Positions 41,059 through 55,834 of a DNA stretch of 64,000 nt are shown piece after piece. The notes under the pieces were generated by a model. That model saw only the letters and a list, made by a program, of their open reading frames with translations, made no database searches and was not told the origin of the DNA. The position numbers were made by a program, and so were the translations under genes. Each line of letters opens with the position of its first letter. The first letter of the stretch is position 1. Source of the DNA: Thermus composti (GTDB lineage: Bacteria > Deinococcota > Deinococci > Deinococcales > Thermaceae); the NCBI RefSeq assembly GCF_014647535.1, contig NZ_BMPJ01000006.1, forward strand, positions 26,853 through 90,852. Reading direction: 5' to 3'.

Positions 41059-42057
41059 CTACCCCCGCAGGCGGGCGGCGAAGAGGAGGCCGAGGCCCAA
41101 AAGCCCCAAGGCCTCCCCCACCCCAAACCCCCGCCCCAGGGCGGGGAGGAGGTACCAGGCCAGGTGCAAAAGGCGGAAGAAGGCCACCCAGAGGGCGGCG
41201 GGGAGGAGGTAGCGGGCCTCCCGCTTGGGCAGGTTGGTGAGGAGGTAGAGGAAGGGAAGGAAGAAGCCCCCCACCACCCAGAAGGCGGCCACCTCGTCCC
41301 AGGGTCCCTGGAGGCGCTTCAGGTAGAACTCCACCTCGTGGGGGAGGTCCGCCCCCCAGACGATGATGAGGGTGGTGGCCTCCAGGTAGATCCAGACGAT
41401 GGAGAGGGCGAGGAGGAGGTTGGTGTGGTTTTGGGCCTGGCCCATGAGGGCGGCCGTGCCCTTCCTGGCCGCCAGGGCCACGGCCACGGCGAGGGCCAGG
41501 ATGGCGGCGGAGAGGAGGAGGATGCCCCCGTAGGAGGCGGAGTAGAAGTGGGCCTCGAGGCTCTTGAAAAGGTCAAAGGAGAGGAAGGTGCCCGCCACGA
41601 AGACCAGGGGCAACCCCCAGGCCCCCACCTCCGCCCGGTACTCCCCGGGGCGGAGCTTGGCGAGGACGAAGGCGAAGAGGGCGAAAGAAAGGGCGTAGCG
41701 CAGGAACAGGAAAGGCGCGTTCAGGTAGGGGGCCCGGTGGGCCAAAACGGGGTCCAGGCCGGCCCCAGGCCTCGCCCAGGGGAAAAGCTCCGGGAGGAAG
41801 AGGAAGAAGGGAAGGCCCAAAAGCCCCATCAGGGGGAGAAGGCGGGCCAGGGGATAGAGGTAGGGCTCCAAAGGCAGGCCCCAGTGGCTCCTTAGGGCGT
41901 TGTGCAGCAGGAGGACCAAAAGGGCCCCCAAGGCGAGGAGGAGGAAGAAGGCGAAGGGGAAATAGGCCGCAGGAGCCCCAAACAGGAAGGCCGAGGCGTA
42001 GAGGAAAAGCCCCAAAACCCCCGGGGCGAGGCGCCCCACCTCAATAGACCGTTGCAT
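41059..42057 (-). CDS. actF: Alternative Complex III subunit ActF (NrfD-like)
   Basis: 332 residues from ATG 42057 (MQRSIEVGRLAPGVLGLF), about ten membrane segments. It matches the second NrfD-type quinol-binding integral subunit of Alternative Complex III: conserved segments include SYGGILLLSAAILALAVA, NHTNLLLALSIVWIYLEATTLIIVWGADLPHEVEFYL and RLQGPWDEVAAFWVVGGFFLPFLYLL. It overlaps actE by 17 bp and is the last gene of the operon. A convergent GGDEF gene ends 18 bp beyond. Confidence 0.88.
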   Translation of the reverse strand: MQRSIEVGRLAPGVLGLFLYASAFLFGAPAAYFPFAFFLLLALGALLVLLLHNALRSHWGLPLEPYLYPLARLLPLMGLLGLPFFLFLPELFPWARPGAGLDPVLAHRAPYLNAPFLFLRYALSFALFAFVLAKLRPGEYRAEVGAWGLPLVFVAGTFLSFDLFKSLEAHFYSASYGGILLLSAAILALAVAVALAARKGTAALMGQAQNHTNLLLALSIVWIYLEATTLIIVWGADLPHEVEFYLKRLQGPWDEVAAFWVVGGFFLPFLYLLTNLPKREARYLLPAALWVAFFRLLHLAWYLLPALGRGFGVGEALGLLGLGLLFAARLRG

Positions 42058-42553
42058 CCACCACCTCCTTGGGACAGGCCTCCTGGAGGAGGCACCGCTT
42101 GATGTAGTGGGCGATGAGCCAGCGCTCCCGCTCGGGGATCCGGCTCTTATAGGGAAGCATCCGGCCAAAGCCGTTGGTGGCGGCGAAGTAGAAGTAGCCC
42201 TCAGGCTGGTCCCGCACGGCGGGGTCGTGGTAGGAGCGGGGCCTGGGCACCCCCAAGGGGATGGCCCGCCCGTCCCCCTCCCCCCTCACCCCGTGGCAGA
42301 TGGCGCAGAAGCTTTGGTAAAGGACCTTCCCCCGGAGGAGGTCGGCCTCGGTGAAGGCGTAGGGGTTTTCCGCAAAACCCCCCTCGGGCCCGAGCCCGAG
42401 CCGCACCGCCTGGTCCAGGCTCTCCCCCAGGGCGACCCGCTCCTCGGGAAAAGCGAGAGGGAGGGGGCTTTCCCGGAAGGCCTTCACCTTGGGCTGGTCC
42501 CACATCCAGCCGCACCCGGAAAGGAGAAGGGCGAGAAGGAGGAGGCTACGCAC
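42041..42553 (-). CDS. actE: Alternative Complex III subunit ActE, monoheme cytochrome c lipoprotein
   Basis: 170 residues from a GTG at 42553. The signal RSLLLLALLLSGCGW has a lipobox (LSGC), so the protein is probably lipid-anchored outside. One heme motif, CAICHG, with a downstream Met candidate in GFGRMLPYKSRIPERERWLIAHYI. It carries electrons from the iron-sulfur/pentaheme arm to downstream cytochromes. Overlaps actD by 8 bp. Confidence 0.9.
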   Translation of the reverse strand: MRSLLLLALLLSGCGWMWDQPKVKAFRESPLPLAFPEERVALGESLDQAVRLGLGPEGGFAENPYAFTEADLLRGKVLYQSFCAICHGVRGEGDGRAIPLGVPRPRSYHDPAVRDQPEGYFYFAATNGFGRMLPYKSRIPERERWLIAHYIKRCLLQEACPKEVVDATVY

Positions 42554-43064
42554 GCCGCACCTCCTCCACCTCCGCCCCCAGGCCCTGGAGGAGGTCCCGG
42601 GTGGCCTCCGGGTCAAACCGGGGGTCGGTGGCGTAGACGAAGAGGGCGGGCCGGTCCACGAGGGCCTCCCGGTAGCGGGAAGCGAGGGTAGCGGGGTGGG
42701 CGGCCAAGGGGAGGCCGTTCAGGTAAAGGAGGTAGAGGAAGATCCCCACGGTGATGGTGAGGATGGTGATCTCAAAGGTGACGGGGATGAAGGCGGGCCA
42801 GCCCAAAAGGGGCTTCCCCCCGGCGTTGTGGGGGTAGTCCAGGGTGGTGTAGACCTGGAGGAAAAGGCCGAGGCCCGCCCCCAAGACCCCCAGGAAAAAG
42901 GCCATCCAGGGGATGCGCTCCTCGCGGCCGTAGACAGCCTCGAGGCCCTCCAAGGGGGTCGGGGTGAAGGCCTCCAGGTGGCGGTACCCCGCCTCCTTGA
43001 GGGCCTTCAGGGCCTCAAGAAGCCTCTCCTGCGCCGCAAAGTAGGCCATGTACCCGTACAGCAT
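42546..43064 (-). CDS. actD: Alternative Complex III subunit ActD (DUF3341)
   Basis: 172 residues. An N-terminal soluble part (LLEALKALKEAGYRHLEAFTPTPLEGLEA) is followed by two membrane segments (about 53-72, 95-118) with TLDYPHNAGGKPLLGWPAFIPVTFEITILTITVG, the DUF3341 signature, and a C-terminal FVYATDPRFDPEATRDLLQGLGAEEV-type domain. Structural subunit of ACIII. Follows actC after 9 bp. Confidence 0.9.
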   Translation of the reverse strand: MLYGYMAYFAAQERLLEALKALKEAGYRHLEAFTPTPLEGLEAVYGREERIPWMAFFLGVLGAGLGLFLQVYTTLDYPHNAGGKPLLGWPAFIPVTFEITILTITVGIFLYLLYLNGLPLAAHPATLASRYREALVDRPALFVYATDPRFDPEATRDLLQGLGAEVEEVRRA

Positions 43065-43073
43065 GGCACCTCC

Positions 43074-44420
43074 CTAGTGCTTGCGAAGCTTGTGGTAGAG
43101 GTGGAGCATCTCCGCCACGGCGATGGGGGGAAAGAGGCGGATGAGGACCGCAAGGCCGAAGAGGAAGAAGCCCAGGGTGCCCAGGAAAAGGGTCCAGTCC
43201 ACCCAGGTGGGGTAGTAGAGGTGGAAGTTCCCGGGGAGGAAGTCGTGGGAGAGGCTTATGACCACGATAACGAAGCGCTCAAGCCACATGCCCACGTTGG
43301 CCAGGATGGAGAAGACGAAAAGCCAGGCCACGTTCCTGCGGAACCTGGGGAACCACAGGGTCTGGAGGAGGACCACGTTGATGAGCATCATGGCCCAGTA
43401 GTAGGGGGCGTAGGGCCCGGTCATGCGCCACAGCTGCTGGGCCCACTCGGCGGGCTCCGCCGAGTACCAGGCGATGAAGATCTCCAGAAGGTAGGTGTAG
43501 GCCACCCCGAGCCCCGAGGCCAGGGTGACCTTGGCCATCCAGTCCAGGTGGCGCTCGGTGATGACCCCCTCGAGGCGGTACCACTTCCGCAAAGGGATGA
43601 TGAGGGTGAGGGCCATGGCGAAGCCCGAGTAGATGGCCCCGGCGGCGAAGAAGGGCGGGAAGAGGGTGAGGTGCCAACCCGGCACCAGGCCGTAGGCGAA
43701 GTCCATGCTCACCACCGAGTGCACCGAGATGACCACGGGGGTGGCGAGGCCCGCCAGGAGGACGTAGGCCGCCCGGTAGCGCCGCCAGTGGAGGGCGCTC
43801 CCCGTCCAGCCCAAGGAAAGCCAGCCGTAAAGCTTCTTCCGCCAGCCCTGGCTCCGCTCTCGGAGGATGGCCAGGTCGGGGATCAGGCCCAGGTAGAGGA
43901 AGAGGGTGGAGATGGTGAGGTAGGTGAAGATGGCCAGGACATCCCAGGAGAGGGGGCTCTTGTACTGGGGCCAGAGGGCCAAGTGGGTGGGGTACGGGAG
44001 GACCCAGTAGAAGTGCTGCGCCCGGCCCATGTGGATCAAGGGGTAGGTGGCGGCGCAGAGCACGGCGAAGAGGGTCATGGCCTCGGTGATCCGGTTTAAG
44101 GAGTCCCGCCAGTTCTGGCGCATGAGGACCAGGATGGCGCTGATCAGGGTCCCAGCGTGGCCGATCCCGATCCACCAGACGAAGTGGACGATGTCAAACC
44201 CCCAGATGACGGGCTGGTTGATGCCCCAGGTGCCGAGGCCCTTGGTGAAGGTGACGAAGATGGCGTAGAGCCAGGCCAGGGTCAGGACGAAGCCCACCGC
44301 CAGGACCACCTTCCAGGGCCTGGGCGGGGGCTTTTCCACGGGCTCCAAGAGCTTTTCCACCAGGGTCTTTTCCGTCCACTCCCCCTGGATCAGGTCGTGG
44401 TCCGGGTGCCGTTCAGGCAT
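43074..44420 (-). CDS. actC: Alternative Complex III subunit ActC (NrfD-like quinol-binding)
   Basis: 448 residues with ten membrane segments. Conserved parts are GINQPVIWGFDIVHFVWWIGIGHAGTLISAIL, MGRAQHFYWVLPYP and VVISVHSVVSMDFAYGLVPGWHLTLFPPFFAAGAIYSGFAMALTL. NrfD/PsrC-type subunit that oxidises menaquinol and may contribute to proton coupling. It overlaps actB by 8 bp. Confidence 0.93.
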   Translation of the reverse strand: MPERHPDHDLIQGEWTEKTLVEKLLEPVEKPPPRPWKVVLAVGFVLTLAWLYAIFVTFTKGLGTWGINQPVIWGFDIVHFVWWIGIGHAGTLISAILVLMRQNWRDSLNRITEAMTLFAVLCAATYPLIHMGRAQHFYWVLPYPTHLALWPQYKSPLSWDVLAIFTYLTISTLFLYLGLIPDLAILRERSQGWRKKLYGWLSLGWTGSALHWRRYRAAYVLLAGLATPVVISVHSVVSMDFAYGLVPGWHLTLFPPFFAAGAIYSGFAMALTLIIPLRKWYRLEGVITERHLDWMAKVTLASGLGVAYTYLLEIFIAWYSAEPAEWAQQLWRMTGPYAPYYWAMMLINVVLLQTLWFPRFRRNVAWLFVFSILANVGMWLERFVIVVISLSHDFLPGNFHLYYPTWVDWTLFLGTLGFFLFGLAVLIRLFPPIAVAEMLHLYHKLRKH

Positions 44421-47043
44421 GGCCTCCCTCCTTCCTAAGCCTGGGGTTGGGGTTTTTCAGGTGGGCGAGGTAGGTGGTCCGGGGCCAGGTGTTCACCTCC
44501 TCCAAGAGGACGTAGTGCCGCCCTTCCTTCCGGTGGGCCTGGATGGGGTCTTCCGGGTCTAAGAGGTCGCCGAAGTGGATGGCCTGCCCGGGGCAGACCT
44601 CCTGGCAGGCGGTCTTGACCTCCCCGGTGCGGATCCCCCGCCCCTCCCTTGCGGCCTCGGCCCGGGCGAGCTCAATCCGCTGCACGCAGTAGGTGCACTT
44701 CTCCATGACGCCCCGGCTTCTTACCGTGACCTCGGGGTTCATGAGGAGGGCCAGGGGGCTCTCCTTGGCCCGCCTCGGGTCCCCCTGGCCCAGGAAGGCC
44801 TCGGCGTAGGGGAAGAAGTTGAAGCGCCGGGCCTTGTAGGGGCAGTTGGCGGAGCAGTACTTGGTGCCCACGCAGCGGTTGTAGACCATGAGGTTGAGCC
44901 CCTCGGGGGAGTGCTCCGTGGCCGCCACGGGGCAGACCGCCTCGCAGGGGGCCTTCTCGCAGTGCTGGCACATGACGGGTTGGTGGAAAACCCCCTCCTC
45001 GGCGAAGTAGCGGTCCAGGCGGATCCAGTGCATCTCCCGGCCCTTCCTCACCTCCTCCTTCCCCACCACGGGGATGTTGTTCTCCACCTGGCAAGCCAAG
45101 ACGCAAAGCCCGCACCCCACGCAGCGGGCGAGGTCCACGGTCATGGCCCAGGCGTGCTCCCCTTGGGGCCAGGGGGGGTAGAAGGAGAGGCGCTTTTCCT
45201 CGTGGGGCTCGGCCTTCAGGGCCTCCTCCTCCGTAAGGACCTTCACCGCCTCCACCTCGCCCAAATACCCGTGGTACTGGGTGGAGACCAAGGGGTAGTC
45301 CCGGCCCGTGGGGGAGACGCTGGCGGGGAAGACCACCCCCTCGGGGTGGAAGAAGTGGGAAAGGGGGGCCACCAGGCTCCCTTGGGGGAAGAGGGGAAGG
45401 GGCCAGAGGGGGAGGAGGGCCGTCCGCCCCCCGGCCTCCACCCGGAGGAGGGGCCTTTTGGGGTCGGCTCTACGCTCCCGGGCGCGGATCTCCTCAAGAA
45501 GCCCCAAGGTCTCCGCCTCCTTCTCCCCGGCGAGGAGGGCCCCATCCCAGACGAGAAGGCTTAGGGGCCGGGGAAGCTCCTGCAGGTAGGGGTTTTCCCG
45601 GTAGCGGCCGTCAAAGAGGCGGGCGTCGGGGCGGAGGGTGAGCTCCAGGGGGGCTTCCTGCCGCAAGGGGGGAAGGCGGTCCTCGAGGCCGGGGAGGGGC
45701 GCCAGGGCCAAAGGCTCCGCCTCCTCCAAAGGGCGCCCCTCGGCCAAGGCCCGCTTCTCCTCGGGGGAAAGGGGAGGAAGCGCCTCGCCGAGAAGCCCTG
45801 CCAGGACCTCCTCCAAGGACTTCCCGCCCCAAAGGGGCTTAAGGAGGGCCTGGGCGGGCCAAAGCCGGCCCCAGGCGTCCCGGGCGGGGCTTGCCGCCTC
45901 GAGGGGATGGGCCAGGGGGAGGCTAAAGGGTGCCTCCTTGGGGTAGAGGGAAAGAACCGCGGCGAAGGCCTTGCCCCCTAGGCCCGGCAAGGGACCCTCC
46001 GCCGCCCAGACCAGGCGGCCCGCCTCCTGGGCCTCCAGGAAGGCCCCGGGGGTGGCAGGCTCGGCCTCGGGCGGCGGCACGTAGGCCACGGGTGCCCCCA
46101 GGCGGGCGTTCACCGCCATGGCCAGGGCCTGGGCGGCGGGGGTGAGGTGAACCCCGGGGAGGAGGAGGCCGCCACGGTTAAGGTCCTCCACCAAGGCGGG
46201 GAGGAAGCCCCCGTAGTCCGAGGCGGGGCTTCCCGGGAGGACCCCCAGGGCCTTCGCCAGGTCCAGGAGGAAGGCCTCCACCCCGCTTGGCTTTAGGGCC
46301 AGGCGGTGGTCCGCCATGGCGCAAAGGAGCCCCGCCCCGCTCTCCACGGCGTAGATCCGGTTCATGGGGAGAAGGCGCCTCCCGCTTAGGGCGGCCCACC
46401 AGCCGTAGCCCGCCGGGTGCTCGTGGAGGTCCACGTCCAGAAGGAGGACGGTCTCGGCCCTCTCGGGGCGATAGACGGGCCAGGCCCTCCGCCCGAAGGC
46501 GAGCTCCGCCCCTCGGTAGACGTTTTCCAGGCTCCAGGCCTCAAACCGGGCCACCCGGAGGTTGGGGTAGCGGGCGTGGGCCTTTTGGAGGAGGGCCTCG
46601 AGCCTAGGGGAGGTGGTCCGGGGGAGGACGAGGAGGGTCTCCCCTTCCCCTAAGGCCTTGCGCCAGGCGGCGAAAAACCCCTCCCAGTCCGGGGCCTTCC
46701 CCTTGCGGGCCGGGTCGTAAAGGGCGTAAAGGCCCGCCAAGGGGTAGGGGCTCATGGCCTCCCCTTGGGGCACCAGGAAAAGGGGCCTTTCCTGGTAGGT
46801 GCGCACCCGCACGGGCTCGGCGAAGCCCATGTGGGGCAGGGCGGTGAAGAACTCCCGCCTTCCCCCCTCCACCACCCCCTCGGGCTGGCGCACGTAGGGC
46901 ACCCCCTTCCGCCGCACCACCGGCGTGCAGGCCGCCAAGGAAAGGAGGCCCAGGGCCATAAAGCCCCTCCGGGTCAGGGGGCCAAAGGGAAACTCCTCCC
47001 GGAAAAACTCCTTCTCCAACGCCTCCTGGGGTCCTCTATGCAT
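44413..47043 (-). CDS. actB: Alternative Complex III subunit ActB (molybdopterin-like plus Fe-S protein)
   Basis: 876 residues. N-terminal Tat signal FGPLTRRGFMALGLLSLAAC, which also ends in a lipobox. Residues about 50-600 are a molybdopterin-oxidoreductase-like domain without obvious cofactor residues. The C-terminal part has four cysteine clusters: CVGCGLCVLACQ, CQHCEKAPCEAVCP, CVGTKYCSANCP and CTYCVQRI...CQEVCP. The third has Thr where a [4Fe-4S] cluster needs Cys, consistent with the [3Fe-4S] centre known in ACIII. It is in the usual place, between actA and actC. Confidence 0.93.
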   Translation of the reverse strand: MHRGPQEALEKEFFREEFPFGPLTRRGFMALGLLSLAACTPVVRRKGVPYVRQPEGVVEGGRREFFTALPHMGFAEPVRVRTYQERPLFLVPQGEAMSPYPLAGLYALYDPARKGKAPDWEGFFAAWRKALGEGETLLVLPRTTSPRLEALLQKAHARYPNLRVARFEAWSLENVYRGAELAFGRRAWPVYRPERAETVLLLDVDLHEHPAGYGWWAALSGRRLLPMNRIYAVESGAGLLCAMADHRLALKPSGVEAFLLDLAKALGVLPGSPASDYGGFLPALVEDLNRGGLLLPGVHLTPAAQALAMAVNARLGAPVAYVPPPEAEPATPGAFLEAQEAGRLVWAAEGPLPGLGGKAFAAVLSLYPKEAPFSLPLAHPLEAASPARDAWGRLWPAQALLKPLWGGKSLEEVLAGLLGEALPPLSPEEKRALAEGRPLEEAEPLALAPLPGLEDRLPPLRQEAPLELTLRPDARLFDGRYRENPYLQELPRPLSLLVWDGALLAGEKEAETLGLLEEIRARERRADPKRPLLRVEAGGRTALLPLWPLPLFPQGSLVAPLSHFFHPEGVVFPASVSPTGRDYPLVSTQYHGYLGEVEAVKVLTEEEALKAEPHEEKRLSFYPPWPQGEHAWAMTVDLARCVGCGLCVLACQVENNIPVVGKEEVRKGREMHWIRLDRYFAEEGVFHQPVMCQHCEKAPCEAVCPVAATEHSPEGLNLMVYNRCVGTKYCSANCPYKARRFNFFPYAEAFLGQGDPRRAKESPLALLMNPEVTVRSRGVMEKCTYCVQRIELARAEAAREGRGIRTGEVKTACQEVCPGQAIHFGDLLDPEDPIQAHRKEGRHYVLLEEVNTWPRTTYLAHLKNPNPRLRKEGGHA

Positions 47044-47052
47044 ACTTCCTCC

Positions 47053-47685
47053 CTAGCGGTGGCAGGTGTTGCAGCTGGTGAGCTCCTCGGGGGGCCGGAC
47101 GTGGTAGAGCCTGAGGAGTTCCCGCCCAAGCTCGGGGTCTGGGGTGTAGGCCATGTTGAAGACCTGCTCCTTGGGCCTCAGGCGCGGGGCGGGGTTTCGG
47201 TGGCAGTCCAGGCAAAACTTCATGGTGAAGGCGGGCTGCTGGACCACGGCCATCTGGTCCACCCGGCCGTGGCACTCGGCGCACCCCACCCCCTTGGCCA
47301 CGTGGGCCGCGTGGTGGAAGTAGACGAAGTCGGGGAGGTTGATCACCCGGTTCCAGCGAAGGGGCTCCCCTTTCTCCCAACTTTCCCGCACCAGGGCCAG
47401 GTTGGGGCTATCCGGCTTCACGTAGAGGTGGCAGGTCATGCAGGTCTCCGTGGGGGGAAGCCCGGCGTAGGGGGCGTGCTCCACGGCGGAATGGCAGTAG
47501 CGGCAGGAAAGGCCAAGCCCCCCGGCGTGGAAGGCGTGGCTGAAGGGGACGGGTTGCTCCACGGGCAGGATCCGCTGCTCAAAGGCCCCCACCGCCACCC
47601 CGGAAAAGACCACCACCAAAAGGAGGAAAACCCCTAGGACCGCACCCCAAAACAGGGCTTTAACCCTTAGGTTCCGGCGCCGCAT
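47053..47685 (-). CDS. actA: Alternative Complex III subunit ActA, pentaheme cytochrome c
   Basis: 210 residues. One N-terminal membrane anchor (about 9-31), then five heme motifs: CRYCH, CMTCH, CAECH, CLDCH and CNTCH. This matches the five-heme ActA subunit that passes electrons out of ACIII. It is the first gene of actABCDEF. Upstream 47686-47854 (169 bp) contains the kbl promoter and a GGGTA-agc-TACCC hairpin (47778-47790) but no clear -10 for act. Confidence 0.93.
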   Translation of the reverse strand: MRRRNLRVKALFWGAVLGVFLLLVVVFSGVAVGAFEQRILPVEQPVPFSHAFHAGGLGLSCRYCHSAVEHAPYAGLPPTETCMTCHLYVKPDSPNLALVRESWEKGEPLRWNRVINLPDFVYFHHAAHVAKGVGCAECHGRVDQMAVVQQPAFTMKFCLDCHRNPAPRLRPKEQVFNMAYTPDPELGRELLRLYHVRPPEELTSCNTCHR

Positions 47686-47842
47686 ACCACCCCCAAAGAG
47701 GTCCGAAGCCGCTTAGCCCAAGCCTTGGCCTTCATAGGCGCCCTGCCTTCCCTAACCCCTACGTCCGGGTGTTTCAAGGGTAAGCTACCCTGAAGGGATA
47801 GGGACAAATGTCCCGCCTACCCTCAAGGCCCATGGGGAAGGT

Positions 47843-47848
47843 TAGGAT
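47843..47848 (+). promoter_or_regulatory. -10 box for the alpha-oxoamine synthase gene (TAGGAT)
   Basis: TAGGAT ends 6 nt before the ATG at 47855, a leaderless-type position. No clear ribosome-binding site is present downstream of it. Confidence 0.5.
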
Positions 47849-47854
47849 AAGCCC

Positions 47855-51028
<3,174 letters not shown>

Positions 51029-51036
51029 GGAAACCC

Positions 51037-53551
<2,515 letters not shown>

Positions 53552-55834
53552 ATGGCGGCCTGGCTGGACGAGGCGGTGGCCCTCCTCCTAGGGCGGGGCC
53601 GCCTCCTCCTCAAGGCCTACCCCGGGGCGGGGAAGAGCACCCTTTTCCCCTTGAGGCTCCTCAAGGCCCTTCCCGGCAAGGTCCTCCTCTTTGAGCCCCG
53701 GCGGGTAGCGGCCCGGGCCGTGGCGGCGAGGCTTGCGGAGAACCTGGGGGAGCCTTTGGGAAAGACCGTGGGGTACCGGGTGCGCCTCGAGGGGCGGGAG
53801 GGGCCGGAAACCCGGCTTCTGGTCCTCACGGAAGGCCTCCTCCTCGCCCTCCTCCTGGAAGACCCCACCCTGGAAGGGGTTTCCGCCGTCCTCCTGGACG
53901 AGGCCCACGAGCGGCACCTGGAAGGCGACCTGGCCTTAGCCCTCCTCCTCAAGGTGCAGGAGACGCTAAGGCCCGACCTCAAGCTCGCCCTCCTCACCGC
54001 CACCCCCGACGCCGAGCTAGAGGCCCTCTTCGCGGAAAGCCTTCTTGCGGTGGAGGGGAAAAGCCACCCCCTGGAGGTCCACCACCTGGAAAAGCCCCGG
54101 GAAGGCCCCTTGGAGCCCCTGGCGGCCCGCTACGCCCGGAAGGCCTTTTTGGAGGGGGAAGGGGACGTGCTGGTCTTCCTGCCGGGCAAGGGGGAGATAG
54201 AGCGGACCCGAAGGCTCCTCCAAGACCTCCCCGCCTTCCCCCTCCACGGGGGGCTTCCCCTGGCGGAGCAGATGGCCCTCCTCCGGCCCGGGCCCCGGAA
54301 GATCGTCCTGGCCACGGACGTGGCCGAGACCAGCCTCACCCTGCCCAACGTGCGGGCGGTGGTGGACACGGGGCTCGCCAAAAAGCCCCGGTTTGACCCC
54401 AGGACGGGCCTAAGCCGCCTGGTCCTCTCCCCCATCCCCGAGGCCTCGGCGAGGCAGCGGGCGGGAAGAGCGGGGAGGGTGGGCCCGGGGCGGGTCTTCC
54501 GCCTCTACCCCAAAGGCCCCTTCCCCCCCAAGCGGCCGGAGATCCTGGAGGTGGACCTTTCCCGGGAGGTCCTTGTGGCCTTGGCCCTGGGGGAAAGGCT
54601 GGAGGACCTCCCCCTTCCCACCAAGCCCCCCCAGGGGGCCCTCGAGGCCGCCTGGAACCTCCTCTCCCTCCTGGGGGCGGTGGAGGGGGGAAGGCTCACC
54701 CCCTTGGGCCAAAGGATGCTCCGCCTCCCCACCCACCCCCGCCTGGCCCGGCTGGTCCTGGAGGCGGAAAAGGAGGGCCTCCTCCCCTTGGCGGCGGACC
54801 TCCTCGCCCTCTTAGAGGAGCAAGACCCCTTGGAGGGGGAGCCCGACCTCCTCCTTAGGCTAGAGGGCCTCCTAGAGGCCCGCCGGGAGGGACGGGGGCC
54901 CTTTTGGGCCCTGGAGCGGGTGGCCGCCCTCTGGCGGAGGCGCCTGGGGGCGAAGCCCCTAGAAACCCTTCCCCCGCCCGAGGCGGTGGGCCGGCTTCTC
55001 CTTGCCGCCTACCCCGACCGGGCGGCCCAAAGGGTGGCCCCGGGGCGCTACCGCCTGGCCACGGGCCCCCTCCTCCGCCTGGAAGGGGACGGCCCTCCCC
55101 ACCTGGTGGCGGTGGGGGCGGACGCCACCCGGGTCCTCCTCGCCGCCCCCCTCGCCCGGGAGGATCTCCTCGGGCGCGCCCAGGTGGCCGCCTGGACCGG
55201 GTGGGAAGGGGGGAGGCTTCGGGGCTATTTGGAAAGGCGCTACGGGGCCTTGGTCCTGGAAAGGCACCCCGAAGACCCCGGCCCCCCCACCCCGGAGCAC
55301 CTGCGGGAGGCCTTGAAAGAGGGGCTTCCCCTCCCCGAGGAGGCCCGGCAGGTCCTCCTCCGCCTCCGCTTTCTAAGGGCGCACGGGGTGCCGGTGCCGG
55401 AGCTTAGGGAGGAGGCCCTCCTCCAGGACCTCTCCTGGCTCCTCCCCTGGACGGAAGGGGTGCGCCGCCTCGAGGACCTGCAAAACCTCCCCTGGAAGGA
55501 GATTCTCCTAAGCCTCCTGGGGGAGGCCCGGGCCACCCTGGAGCGCCTGGCCCCGGAGGCCCTCACCCTCCCTTCCGGCAAGCGGAAGCGCCTCCGCTAC
55601 CGGGAGGAAGCCCCTCCCCTCCTTTCCCTCTTCCTCCAGGAGGCCTTCGGCCTCCGGGAGGCCCCGAGGGTTCTGGAGGGGCGGGTGGCGGTGGCGGTGG
55701 AACTCCTCTCCCCGGCCCGGCGACCGGTCCAGGTGACGCAAGACCTGAAAGGTTTTTGGGAAAACCACTACCCCAAGGTGCGCCAGGAGCTCATGCGCCG
55801 CTACCCCAAACACCCCTGGCCGGAAAACCCCTGA
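53552..55834 (+). CDS. hrpB: ATP-dependent helicase HrpB (DEAH family)
   Basis: 760 residues. Walker A AYPGAGKST, DEAH box LLDEAHERHLEGD, motif III LTATPD, motif V LATDVAETSLTLPNV, motif VI QRAGRAGRVGPG. The HrpB-specific C-terminus is present (VQVTQDLKGFWENHYPKVRQELMRRYPKHPWPENP). Role is unsettled; some HrpB proteins affect mRNA processing or cell-envelope traits. The only gap to gyrB is the dispersed repeat. Its 3' end overlaps the minus-strand HAD-like gene by 44 bp. Confidence 0.95.
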   Translation: MAAWLDEAVALLLGRGRLLLKAYPGAGKSTLFPLRLLKALPGKVLLFEPRRVAARAVAARLAENLGEPLGKTVGYRVRLEGREGPETRLLVLTEGLLLALLLEDPTLEGVSAVLLDEAHERHLEGDLALALLLKVQETLRPDLKLALLTATPDAELEALFAESLLAVEGKSHPLEVHHLEKPREGPLEPLAARYARKAFLEGEGDVLVFLPGKGEIERTRRLLQDLPAFPLHGGLPLAEQMALLRPGPRKIVLATDVAETSLTLPNVRAVVDTGLAKKPRFDPRTGLSRLVLSPIPEASARQRAGRAGRVGPGRVFRLYPKGPFPPKRPEILEVDLSREVLVALALGERLEDLPLPTKPPQGALEAAWNLLSLLGAVEGGRLTPLGQRMLRLPTHPRLARLVLEAEKEGLLPLAADLLALLEEQDPLEGEPDLLLRLEGLLEARREGRGPFWALERVAALWRRRLGAKPLETLPPPEAVGRLLLAAYPDRAAQRVAPGRYRLATGPLLRLEGDGPPHLVAVGADATRVLLAAPLAREDLLGRAQVAAWTGWEGGRLRGYLERRYGALVLERHPEDPGPPTPEHLREALKEGLPLPEEARQVLLRLRFLRAHGVPVPELREEALLQDLSWLLPWTEGVRRLEDLQNLPWKEILLSLLGEARATLERLAPEALTLPSGKRKRLRYREEAPPLLSLFLQEAFGLREAPRVLEGRVAVAVELLSPARRPVQVTQDLKGFWENHYPKVRQELMRRYPKHPWPENP

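Noticed and set aside
42489..44099. 536-codon open frame on the plus strand opposite actC/actD/actE
   Set aside because: Composition (Val/Gly/Glu/His runs) is an antisense artefact; the minus strand carries well-recognised act genes.
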